DNA of 64,000 nucleotides from Humulus lupulus (lineage: Eukaryota; Streptophyta; Magnoliopsida; Rosales; Cannabaceae): NCBI RefSeq assembly GCF_963169125.1, contig NC_084798.1:100891970-100955969 (forward strand). The letters run 5' to 3'. The translations under genes and the position numbers were made by a program. The notes beneath the pieces are model-generated. The model was not told the DNA's origin and did no database searches. It saw only the letters and a list, made by a program, of their open reading frames with translations. Shown piece by piece: positions 44,263-55,166 of the stretch. How positions within the stretch are numbered: position 1 is the first letter of the stretch; each line of letters begins with the position of its first letter.

Positions 44263-46856
44263 GTTAAATGCAAGCCTCATTTTCTATCTTAAAACAATTT
44301 TGGTGCATAAAATAAAGTACCTTTCAGTTTGAACTTTACCTTAGTGAAAATACCACAAAGTCCTATCAAAATCATTAGTTGCTTAAAAGTTTGAACCAAG
44401 TATTCCATATGATAAGACCGGTGATACCTCACACACCTCCACCACATCTTTTGTTTTACCACTTTCTTGCTTAGCCTTATCATGACCATGTGCTCATCTC
44501 TTCATGAACTTTCTAGGGAGAAACTCCAACTCCCATGAGAGGTGGCACCACCTCTCAGTCCACATAGATGAAGTTCTTACAAAATCTTTGTTACCTTTAT
44601 AGATACTTGTTACACTCAACCGAACTTTAGTAAAAACCCTAGGCTTAACCCTAACTTGGTAACAACCAACACTAACCATCTTGAATGGAACTCACTATAA
44701 GTTTTAGTGTTGAAATTATTCACTTATCAATGACTTGTTCTTACCCATTGATATGTACAAGTTGGGAGTTGGGTTGCCATCATTGGTGAATATATTATTC
44801 TAGGAGTTTCAGTCCCATCTTTCTTGAAGTGGAACTTACTAACCTCTTCGCAAGATGTTTTTTTGTAAATGGATCCGCCAAGTTTTCACTTGTCTTTATA
44901 TATGAGATTGATATGATTCCTCCTCGAATCAATTGTCTCACATACTCATGTCTTAGAATTATGTGTCTAGACTTCTCATTCCATTATAAGCACTAGCTAA
45001 TGTGGCTAGTTTATCACCACTGGGATATTCCTCATTAAATCCCTAAGCCACTTGTCCTCTTTACCATTTTCCACTAGAGCAATGAATTCATTCTCCATAG
45101 TTGGTGTAATATATGTTTGTTTCTTTGGGCGCTAAGAAAACGCTCCTCTTCTGAGCATAAACACTCAAGCACTTATGGAGAGATTATCTCCCACACTCGA
45201 TATTCAACTTGAATCAGAATATCCTTTAAGTATCTTATAAAACATTGGAGATCTAACTTCTTTGTCCTCTCTAGGCACCCTAGAATTATCTCAATTCGCC
45301 TTCCAATGTTCGATACTTGAATGGCTAGTAAACCTACTTAGTTTACTAGCTGCATATGCAATATACGCTCTTGTACAATGATCAGCATACATTAGACTCC
45401 CTAATGCACTTGCATACTCAAGTTGAGCCACCGCTCCACCATTATTCTTTTCAAGTTCTATGCTTAAATCAAATGGTATATTCACCTATTTGATTTTGAG
45501 ATTACTAAACTTGTCAAGTACTTTCTCAACAAAGTGAGCTTGACTTAAGGCATCACCCCCACTATTTCTTCTCACTTTTATACCAAAGAAGGTATCGACA
45601 TCTCAAAGGTCCTTCATCTAGAAAGTGGAAGACAGAAATCTCTTCGTTTCCACTATGCCTCTCATCTCATTACTCAAAATCAACAATCATCAATATATAG
45701 AAACACCAAGATGACATAGCCTTCACAAGCCTTAGAGTATAAGCACTTGTTCGCATTATTGTATCTGAACCCATCTGAAAAAATTAGCTTTATGAAACTT
45801 CTCATGCCATTATTTTGGTGCTTGTTTTAAACCATATAATGATTTAACAAGCCTACACACTTTATGTTCATTTCTCATTAGAACAAAACCATCATGTTTA
45901 TATATTGATCTTCTCATCGATATTTCCATTTAGGAATATCATTTGGACATGCATTTGATGATTATAAATGTTATGTATTGATGATAAGACAAATAGTAGT
46001 CTTATAGTGGTTTTCATAGCAACTAGTGCATACGTGTCAAAGTAATCGATTCCTTCCTTTTGTTTAAACCCTTTAGCTACTCATCTAGCTTTGAAGGTTT
46101 GTATGTGCCATTGGTGTGATATTTCTTCCGAAATACCCAATTGCACCCAATTGGTTTTGAATCTTGTGAAAGGTCTACCGATTCCCATATGTGGTTTTAC
46201 ATAATTGAATCCATCTCATCATTTATTGCCTCCTTCTGAAAAGCAGAGTCTCTCGAAGACATTACTTCTTGGTATGTTTTGGGATCATCCTCAACTTGAA
46301 GAATCAAAGGAAATTTCCATGTGACTTATTCAAGTCTAACGTAGAGTATCTCTACTTGAGAACATTTCTCAATTGATCCCAACCCTTTAAGCCTTTGGCT
46401 TGTTCGAGGCAATATATGTTACTTATCAACCTTTGGATCTTTCTATTTAAGAGATTCTCCAACACCTTTGGGTTCTTGAGGGTTGCTATCACTATATAAC
46501 ATATTCTCAAATAACTCCACTTCTTTTGATTCAAATTATTACATTAGACTCCAAGTCTAATAGCCTATAGGCCTTGATATTCTAGGCATAGCCTACAAAT
46601 GCACACTTAACTGCCCTTGGACCCAATTTGTCATTTTAAGCTCCGTGCTCTTGCAATAAGCAAGGCACCCCCACACTTTAAGATAGCCCAGGTTAGGCTT
46701 CATTCCTATCCATAACTCATAAGGAGATACATTGTTATTTTTCATATGAATTTGATTCAATATATGACACGCAATAAGCAAAGCTTTACCCCACAAATTA
46801 TAACACAATTTAGCATGTAAAACCATAGAGTTAATCATCTCAAGATAAGTCCTATA
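44263..46856 (-). pseudogene. Ty1/copia internal region B (integrase end, RT, RNase H)
   Basis: Paralogue of copia A. From right to left: integrase C-terminal region (ILNQIHMKNNNVSPYELWIG, LKVWGCLAYCKSTE), broken RT, then RNase H (ASALGSLMYADHCTRAYIAY, SKLSRFTSHSSIEHW, SENLADPFTK near 44870) and a decayed 3' untranslated part to the polypurine tract. Protease and the integrase core are missing because the fragment stops at about 46856. Many stops and shifts. Segment 45711-45740 shows the empty form of the Tekay target site. Confidence 0.82.
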
Positions 46857-46920
46857 ACATTGTTATAACACAATTTAGAATGTAAGAGCATAAAGTTAAT
46901 CATCTCGAGATAAGGCAACT
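46793..46920. repeat. local ~66-bp duplication at end of copia B
   Basis: TTATAACACAATTTAG, ATGTAAxA and GAGTTAATCATCTC occur twice, at about 46798-46846 and 46862-46910. It marks the junction of copia B with the Tat-D remnant. A run of 13 G follows at 46985-46997. Confidence 0.7.
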
Positions 46921-47039
46921 CGAGCAATAAAATCATCCTAATGGACTATCCCCAATAGCCTCTCGAGCAGATATCCAAAATATTGGGGGGGGGGGGGTAA
47001 CTAAGAGGAAACATCATCTTCAATAGGCTTGGCAATATA

Positions 47040-48358
47040 AGACAAGATCTTCACAACAACCTTGACTAGCTCAGAGAAGATAATGGATCGAATGTTGTTG
47101 GACCTGCTGCACCTTTGCTTCCTCCAACACAATGAAATGAAGCAGCAACAATACCTATTGTTGTGCTAGTTGCTCCACCCGTGGTTGCACTAGTCATCCA
47201 AGCACAACTAGACGCTTTGACTCAAATATTTCTAGAACTAGTAGCCCTAAAACTTGCTGATTTTGATATGGAAATGAGGAAATGATCTTCTTTTACTAAT
47301 CAAATAATGCTCTAGCAATCCCTCCCAAGTTTAATATGCCAACTTGGAAGATGCATACAGGAAAAGTAGATCAGGTTTCACATGTAAACAACCTTGAAAT
47401 CCATACCGACCTACAAGGCATTAGAGATGATGTCCAGTGTAGGATTTTTCGTGCTTCTTTGGCTGATGCTGCCCAATAATGGTTCTTTAAAATAGAACTT
47501 GACACCATCAATTCTTGAGATGAGTTTGTGAGACTTTTCTACTCACAGTTGCTCACTTCTTGAACCCTACTTGCTGAACTCAACGACCTCATTGATAATA
47601 AGCAAGGCGCAAACGAGCCTCTCAAGAACTACGTACAACGATTCATGCAAGAGGTAGCTCGCTCTAAAAATGTTAGTGATGATGGTAAATTGATGGCCAT
47701 TATGGCAGGAATAAAGGTTATAGGACCTAGAAAGATACGCCTAAACACTCCACCATGAGCCAAGTAATGACGTATAGGCAGTCGAGGAGAAACTCCCAAA
47801 TGGTTCGCTATGAATATGAACCCATTACGTTCACTGAGGATGACACCAATCATGTCAAATTCTCACACAATGATCCTCTGGTTAAGGAAACTCAAATTTC
47901 CAACATGATAGTCGCACAAGCAATGATTGACAACGACTATTCTATGAATATACTGTTTAAGACGACTCTTGAAAGAATGAAACTCTCTGTTTGAGACCTT
48001 GAGCCATGCACTCAAACCATTTATGGTTTTACAGGAGAAAGAATGTCCCGGTAGGAGTAATCAAGCTTGTAGTCACTATCAGGAGTGCACCAACAAATAG
48101 CACGGTTATGGACACCTTTGTAGTGGTGGACCTTCCATATGCATTCAATGTGTTTCTTGGTAGACAAATTCTCATCAAATTGCGAGCAATAACTTTAGCA
48201 TTACTTCTCACCATGAAATTTATAAGCAACACTAGTATAGGTTGTGTTAAAGGAAACCAAAGAGAAGCAAGAGAGTGTTACAACTCATCTATCACCACAG
48301 CCAAGAAAGGTCCAGTCACGTCCAACATGACTTCAAAAGTTGCTTGCATAAGCTAAAC
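47040..48358 (+). pseudogene. Tat-lineage gag-protease remnant (Tat-D)
   Basis: Gag domain with stops: CRIFRASLADAAQ, WFFKIELD, DEFVRLFYSQL, EPLKNYVQRFMQEVA (47440-47660). Then the protease region: PITFTEDDTNHVKFSHNDPL, MIDNDYSMNILFKTTLERM, TIYGFTGE, YAFNVFLGRQIL, ending near REARECYNSS. The catalytic Asp can be seen but the following Gly is not kept (DNDYS). The knuckle between gag and protease is not seen. No pol follows; a tandem repeat does. Confidence 0.78.
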
Positions 48359-48428
48359 AAAATTGGTTAGACATACATAAACAATCCTAGTGCCGAATTG
48401 CACCATTACTATGAGTTTTAATGTAAGG

Positions 48429-48810
48429 CTGGTCGTAAGGCATGATTTTACTTATTTCTAAGATGACTAACCATTTCTATTTTTTCTTGTCTTTACTGGT
48501 TGTAAGACACAATAGCCCGTTTTTAAATAATCAGTCATCTTTTATTTCTCTAAAAAATTGTGTTTACTGGTCGTAAGGCATGATTTTCCCACTATGTAAA
48601 CGACCAGTAATTTATCCTCTATTTTCTGAATGTGTTGGTTATAAGGCACGATTTTCCCATCTTGAAACAACAAATTATTTTTTATAAGACTATTGGTTAC
48701 TGGTTGTATGGCATGTTTTTTCCCATTTTTTAACGACTAGTTATTTATAAGATTTTTTACTGTTTTTGCTGGTCGTAAGGCACGAGTTTGCCCATTTTTA
48801 AAATGACCAG
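48429..48810. repeat. ~68-bp tandem repeat, six copies
   Basis: Copies begin near 48429, 48497, 48567, 48635, 48700 and 48769 with CTGGTCGTAAGGCAYGATTT or close variants, each followed by a TTTCCCATTTTTAAACGACCAG-like tail shorter than that in most copies. It follows Tat-D gag-protease and is cut on the right by the Tat-C LTR, so its original length is unknown. Confidence 0.82.
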
Positions 48811-49713
48811 TGTTGACTGCCTTTTTCGCAATCAACCTTAAGAAGAACAATTAAAGAAATAAGCCAATAGAACACAAGGATTTTTATGTGGTTTAGGTTA
48901 TAAAAGAACCCTAGTCCATGAGTCTTTGGTATTAAGAGGATTTGAAGCTTGTGAGGGTAAGCTTCAATGGTGTATTCTTAGGCAACGTTTAGCTTGCTCT
49001 GAGTACAAGGTGCTTTCTCCCTAAAAAATTGAACCATTTACAATGAGACTCCCAGCTCTATTTTTAGAGGTTAGGGTCATTAATACTAATCATCTTTAAT
49101 TAATATACATTCTTCCCGTTATTGGGGGATTAATACCAATTCCATGCATTGGGCTGCATTTAATAGAGACCACGGCCCAAGCGAGATCCGTTGGGGCCAA
49201 TGTAGAAAGGTACCTACTTTATGGGGAACATGCCCCTGGTACTGTCAGGGGCATGCTGTACATAGTTCCATGTCAGACAACATAGTGGGAGTGCGAATGG
49301 TTGACTCGTACAATCGACAACACTGTAGGCGGATCACCCAAAAAGGTTGTCAGGTATTCCTTTGATGCTGCTAACCCGCATTGGCTGAAACCTGACTTAT
49401 CCTTTAGATCCCGAGGGCAAGGTCCTCGGCTTGGAATATAATTGTTGGAAAGAAACTCGTGGACTAACAAGCACCCTCGGGACATAGCCTTAGGAAGACA
49501 TTCGTAGCTCTCGGGACATGGCCCTGGGGAGATGTTGTCATCCTCCCTCTATCCGAGGGGAATAATCTCTGACTGTAGAACCGACCTCCTGAGGACTTAT
49601 CCTCAGGGCATGGCCTCATCGAAAGAAGCACATGTCCTACCACATGTCCTACTTGGATTGCCACTTGTCCTACTTGGACGATCATGTGTCCTTGGGTGAA
49701 AATACGGACAACA
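48811..49713 (-). repeat. 3' LTR of Tat-C
   Basis: Minus-strand start TGTTGTCCG at 49713 directly after the PPT; end GGCAGTCAACA at 48811. 903 bp. Contains short repeats of CGGGACATGGCCCT and CATGTCCTACTTGGA (49490-49700) in the part where the other Tat LTRs hold minisatellites. A weak TATA-like CTCTAAAAATAG lies at about 49052-49065 on minus. Confidence 0.85.
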
Positions 49714-49728
49714 TTTGCCCCCCAAGTC
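49714..49728 (-). other. polypurine tract of Tat-C
   Basis: The minus strand reads GACTTGGGGGGCAAA, then TGTTGTCCG. Confidence 0.85.
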
Positions 49729-50081
49729 TCTACTCATCCTTGGACAGTGGAGACTTAAAACTGAGGAAAACTTCAAAAAGTCCTTGGATAGGAACGTTTG
49801 GACTTCTACTGATGTCACTACAAGATATCCTGCCATGTGTTGGAACCCCATTGCTGGGCCCATTAATCCGTACAATTAATGAAAGGTCAGTTCCGCGGTC
49901 CGAAACGTCTTTTCCGTAACCTAGGTGTTCTTTCAGTTTATACTTGAGATTTCCTTTTTCCAATACCAATGATCATGATCTGCGCCTCTCTAATTTTCGA
50001 TGCTTAGATTTTTCTCGAGTACCCATGTCCTAGATAATCTGACGGTTGGGGTGAATTTACTTCGCCCCCAAGCACTAGACC

Positions 50082-50090
50082 TATAAAAGG
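50082..50090 (+). promoter_or_regulatory. TATA box of Tat-C antisense gene
   Basis: CTATAAAAGG about 370 bp inside the LTR edge, pointing into the antisense gene. Downstream is a pyrimidine-rich leader (CTCTCAACATCTCAACCC), as in plant 5' leaders, and then a donor site near 50322. Confidence 0.6.
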
Positions 50091-51439
50091 TCGAGAATCA
50101 AATTTTTAATGTTAATTTATCCCATTTCAAATTTCTCGTGCCTTCAAACTCTTCAACCTCTCTCAACATCTCAACCCATTTCCGACATTTCCTCCTCTCT
50201 AGTCCCCTTGCCACTCTGGATGACTGGCATGAAGCTTCGTACTTCTAGGTGAATGGAAAACTGTACTTCAGAGTTCGCACTCAGTTTGCACAATCCGACG
50301 CTACATTTCAAGTAAGTGTCCTTGAACTATGACTTTCTGTTTTCATGCGTATTAGAGAATTTAGGATGCATGCTTAGGGGTTCTCTTTCAAGCCTTTTAG
50401 AGGCTATTTTTGCCTTATTTGCAGTCATAAATGGCCCATTTAAGTGTTCTGAAGGGTTCTGGGGCGTTTTTCCTTAATTTTTGTCTTCGGTCAGAATCTG
50501 GAAATTTTCTAGATTTCGACGATGTTCCTCATCTCTGATGGTGTTCATCTTTTCTGGTGGTGTCTCTGGTGTCAAGTACTTGGCTCCGAGGACACCCCAG
50601 TGTCATTAGACCTTCCCCAAGCAATTGTCTTAGGGGCTCTCATTTTGGCCCGACTTCATTTTGGTCAAAGCGCTAACTACTTGATGTTTGTTTTTAGATG
50701 TCCGAGGAGCTTCATCAACTCCACCAACAAGGGTTCTACGCCTTTGACAACGAGATCCTCCAGATGGCCTGAGAGGCAGAACAACGACCCGAGAAGGGGA
50801 AACAAGTGGCTGGTGGCAACCAGACTCTTATCGTACGGGAGAGCTCAGAGCCGACCACAGTGAGACCACGCTGGTTCGATACTATTAGAAACCCCATATC
50901 CTGCCATAGGATTCAAAGCAGAAGACATTCAGAGTAAGCTACGACATTGGGGTACCTTGGCTATAATACTCACCAACTACGGGGTAGATGACTGTGAAAT
51001 ATTACTGGGTCTGGCTTGGGAGGATGAGAGGGCACATGAAAGTATTCATGGGCTCGGGCCCTAGAGCGCCTCATATCTCCAAGCGAGTGTAGCCTTGCCA
51101 CTACATCAATACTATGTCGACTTCCTTAAATTCGTCAGCATAGCCCCATTTCAACTGTCCCCGAATAACTATCGGGTACTGTCCGGGCTCTACATTCTAT
51201 ACAAGATCAAGGATTGACCCACTCTGTCACCCTCCGAAATACTGTATATCTACAATTTTTGACAATGCTCAAAGAAGGGGGATATTATACTTTGATGAAA
51301 GACATAAGTCCGAGGAGAGGCTATAAAGCTTCGTGCAGCAATGAGAACCATGCATGGCCTTATAAAGATCAATTCTTTTGGGCGGACGATTTCCCAACGA
51401 GGACTAATCCCACTTTACTCTTGGACTTCACCACCATCG

Positions 51440-51516
51440 GTAAGCATTGCTCTCGCGTAAGTTAGCATGACGGTACTTAGCTCGCTACTTATCTCTGTTC
51501 ATGTTGTCCTAATCAG
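51440..51516 (+). other. intron in Tat-C antisense gene
   Basis: Donor CCATCG|GTAAGC and acceptor GTCCTAATCAG|GTCC, 77 bp. It follows the conserved N-terminal domain, as do introns in the other two copies. Confidence 0.65.
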
Positions 51517-52933
51517 GTCCATATCGCCGTACCCCTTTTGTTGATTCCTTCGACGAGAGGCTTCAGGCGATGGGCTCTCTCCGTGACAAGGAACTAGAAC
51601 TCCCCCTCCTCGTCACCGATGCCCATCTTCAACAGTATGGGTTGTTGCAGGCGGGGCAAAGCATAAATCCGGTGGTCCTAACCAAGTTTTGAGACTCAAA
51701 GAGATCTCAGATGGAAGTGAGGCTACATATGGATTTCATGGCAGCCAAGGCACAACAACAATACCAGCAGGGTCTTCGCGAGGAGCACGCGGAGAACGTT
51801 CTTGCTATTAAAGAAGTCATAGAGGTGAAAGAAGACGAAGAGCTTGAGGTAAAGCTCGAAGCGGGGATTGAATCGTCCTCCATGCTTCAAGGTAAATCTT
51901 CGATCATTCTTCACTATGCTAGGCGTGTAGGGGAGGGAACTAGTCCCGACCATATCTTGTTTCTCCCTCCCTTCTCGAATGTGGCCAAGTTTCAGAGTGT
52001 TGCTAGTCTGCGGAACAGTACAAAGATTACTAGGACCTCATCGACACGTTCCTCCACAACCCGAAGAGAAAAAGGCACCCTCACGGCTTCGTGCTTCTTA
52101 ACGAGTCGACGACCATGCACGCCTCTTGGTTTTGTCAGTACGAAACCAATTTAACACAGGAGGTGGGTCGTCTTGTACAAGGATTTTCTAGTACCATCCT
52201 CCATTCCGAGGAGCCTGAACGTGGTGGGGCTCCTGAGGAGTTTTATCTTTCTTTTCTACACGTATTATTCTGTTGTGGTTTTCCTTTCATTTATCGAGAC
52301 TAGCTAGGGTGTTTCCTTTGTGCAGACAGTATGGGCATTTCAAAGTTGGCGCGTTGAAACATCAAAGGGTGTCAGGCCCTTCTGAGGTTGACCCCCAGAC
52401 GACCCCGACAGCGGTGCCCACGCCCTCTTCGACTATTCCAACACCCTCAGATGTTGCTCCAATGACCCTTACCCCGAGCACAACAATCTCCAGCAAGGTC
52501 ATAGACCAAGATCTCCTCTCCCTGAGATGTGGGATTCTCTGGGAAAGGCAAAGAAATCCCTTCCAAACCCCCTCAAGCTAAGGATCTTAGGTTGGTCATC
52601 TTTCCAGAGTATTACGATGACGATGGCTTGGGTCTGCACAGGGAGGTCATCGAGTACTATAATGCTCGCATTGGTGAGGGCAACGAGATTGTCTGACTGT
52701 TGACCGAATTTCTGTGCGAGGATTGGCCGAAGGAAGCTTTCCCTGCTCCTCATCATGAAGAACTTGAACCTCTCCTCGTGGGGAGAATAGAAGATAAGGC
52801 CTTACCACTCGACACTAAACTCCTATAGGGAATAACGACATCCTTATGCGAGATGACCGCTGGAAGCTTCGTTCGTTGCGGTGATGACAACAAGGTGGAG
52901 CTGGTGGCAACCATCCATGATGCTTCCACTAGA

Positions 52934-53006
52934 GTAAGTCTTGATTTTTGTTCAAGTTTGATGAATATCTTGTCATTTTGGCTGACTCGTTATTCTTAAT
53001 TTACAG
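52934..53006 (+). other. intron in Tat-C antisense gene
   Basis: Donor ACTAGA|GTAAGT and acceptor TTCTTAATTTACAG|GTTG, 73 bp, directly before the coiled-coil exon. The Tat-3 intron before its coiled coil is 72 bp and also has a GTAAGT donor, so the gene structure is shared. Confidence 0.72.
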
Positions 53007-53712
53007 GTTGCAACCCTAAATCAACGACTTGGGGACCTGGTGCTGACGCGGTCCCTCGAGCTGAAGAAGACTCAGGAGGAGCTGGCTCGCATCCAGGTGG
53101 AGCTTGCTCAAACCCAGGAGACCGCAGTCCCCCTGGAGGAACATTCGCAACTTCAGAAAGAGGCAGAGGACACCAGGGCCCACGTCCGAGAAGTGGAGGA
53201 CCAACTGGTCACGAAGAGGTCGAAGCTGTCTGCCTTGGTGGAAACATCCTCTAAGTTACTGGAAGATGCCACATGGACCGAGTCCGCGAGGAGATTTGGT
53301 TGAGCTGAGTGGAACTTGAAGCCCATGTCGGTGAGCAAGAAAAATCCAAAGGGGAACTGGCCAAAGACCTCGACGTGATGGTCAAGGACATGCTCTTCAT
53401 TGCGTGGCAGAGCAACAAAGACATGGACCTCTCATTCACAGAGGATCCTGACATGAGGAATAAACTCGAGGCACACCTCGAGGCAGACACTGCCCATGCA
53501 ACTCAAGAGAGAGAGGCCTCAGTGGTGGGCCAAACTCCCGAGGACAACCCGCTAGTCGAACTGGTGACTTTACTTTGTTCAACTTTTTTCTTTTTGAACT
53601 GAATAGGCCCGTGTGCCATAGTTTGTAGGGGTATAGACAATCAATGCTCGAGCCCCCAAGCACATGTGAAATTATTTTCCCGTTTAACTATGCATCTTTC
53701 CTTTTCATTTGA

Positions 53713-54241
53713 TTTGGTTCTCTGAATTCAGCGTAACTTAATAGCCACGAGAATAAGCACTCAAACCACCTTAGGCACTTGGTTCTATAAATTCAACGTA
53801 ACACAGCTATCACGAGAACAAGAACTCAACCCATCTTAAAACATCTGGTTCTATAAATTCAATGTAACACAACTGTCATGAGAACAAGAACTCAACCCAT
53901 CTTAAAACATCTGGTTCTATAAATTCAACATAATACAAATGTCACGAGAACAAGAACTCAAACTATTTTATACACTTGGTTGTATAAATTCAATGTAACA
54001 CGAATGTCACGAGAAAAAGAACTCAAACCATTTTAAACACTTGATTCTATAAATTCAACGTAACATGAATGTCATGAGAACAAGAACTCAAACCATTTTA
54101 TACACTAGGTTCTATAAATTCAACGTAACACGAATGTCACGAGACCAAGAACTAAAGCCATTTCAAACACTTGGTTCTATAAATTCAACGTAACGGGAAT
54201 GTCATGAGAACAAGAATTCAAGTCGTTTTATGCGTTTGGTC
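53713..54241. repeat. ~65-bp tandem repeat, eight copies
   Basis: Eight units of the form TTGGTTCTATAAATTCAACG, TAACACGAATGTCACGAGAA, CAAGAACTCAAACC and TTTTAAACAC. It lies between the 3' ends of pol and of the antisense gene, the place where Tat elements are known to carry variable tandem repeats. Confidence 0.92.
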
Positions 54242-55161
54242 CCTTGTAGGCTCATATTCCTAGAAGTAACTTTGATGCGAAATTCACCATTGGTCCTAAC
54301 TCGACATCCTATGCCCCTGAAATACAAAGATTTGAGTTTTCAAGGGTCATAGCACGTGAAACCGCCTGCCCCCCAAGTATGCACCAAAATGGAGGTCGGC
54401 TGGGGGTTTTAACACTGCTTTCCGAGTGCATATCTCATCACTTCCAGACCATCTCGCACCTCCTCAGGAGGTAATGTTAACGAGGTGCCCAATCATGGGT
54501 GGGCTGGGCATCCGCTCGTTTCTCACAGATTAGGATTTGGTTATTACTCTCCAGGCGCGCGCTGTCCTTGGGAGGTACCTGAGTTCTTAAGTCTGTGTTA
54601 TATTGGGTTTTCTAGCTATGGGATATAGTGACATTAGGGACGCTTTGCTCGTCGACTAGCCAAGCTCCCCATGTCACAGATTTCCCAAGGCCGAGTATAG
54701 GGTACTCGGTCTCCCGTTCGCATCTCGAGATCAAGAGATTTAGTCAGAGCTCCTCGAGCTCGGTGTCCACGCGAGGTGACAAAAGTCTATTCTCACGCTA
54801 CTTGGGTCATCTAGCTCTTAGGTGCTAAGCTCAGTTCTTCCTGAAACAAGCTGCCCTCTAGGCTAGACTTGGCTAGTTTCCTAGGATTTTCTATTCTCGG
54901 GATGACGACGCTAGGCTTACTCCTCTCAACAAGTTTAGTTTCCTAGGTCGTTCCCTGAGAGGCGTGATGCTGCCCTAACTTCATGCCCCCAAGTGATCAG
55001 AGACTAGTCTGCAATCACTTGTCCAGGCGAGCGGGTGCTCTTACACAACATTAATAGAATGTAAAGGAAACCAGAGAATATAAGCAGACAATAAATTTCT
55101 TACCGTGTTTTACATACATGATTTCCATTACATGTGCCCAAAGGCTACAAGGGATATTACT
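54242..55161. other. Tat-C spacer, non-coding
   Basis: No gene seen. The element's sense (minus) strand carries PPT-like ACTTGGGGGGCA at about 54367-54379 and CACTTGGGGGCATG at about 54983-54996; a third, GCTTGGGGGCTC, lies at 53650-53661. A 66-codon frame at 54628 has no recognisable content. Confidence 0.5.
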
Positions 55162-55166
55162 GAAAT

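Larger units (their letters stand above)
50100..53602 (+). pseudogene. Tat-C antisense gene, spliced, coiled-coil protein, broken
   Basis: Third homologue. A leader exon ends near 50321 (CAA|GTAAGT); the next starts after TTTGTTTTTAG at about 50699. The N-terminal domain has LHQYYVDFLKFVSIAPFQL and LSGLYILYKIKD, aligning with Tat-1 and Tat-3, then FFWADDFPTRTNPTLLLDF. After an intron (51440-51516) come RRTPFVDSFDERLQAMGSL and acidic and Pro/Thr-rich parts (TTPTAVPTPSSTIPTPS). After an intron (52934-53006) a coiled coil (LELKKTQEELARIQVELAQ) leads to AWQSNKDMDLSFTEDP and a Glu-rich end. Stops and frame changes are common. Confidence 0.75.

Noticed and set aside
16274..46856. A working copia gene
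   Set aside because: Key protease and integrase residues are replaced, there are many stops and shifts, and both fragments are truncated.
46985..46997. Run of 13 G as a polypurine tract
   Set aside because: No LTR start follows; gag-like sequence of Tat-D follows instead. More likely a homopolymer expansion.
48429..48810. CRISPR-like array
   Set aside because: Plant nuclear context; the units are contiguous diverged tandem copies without unique spacers or cas genes.
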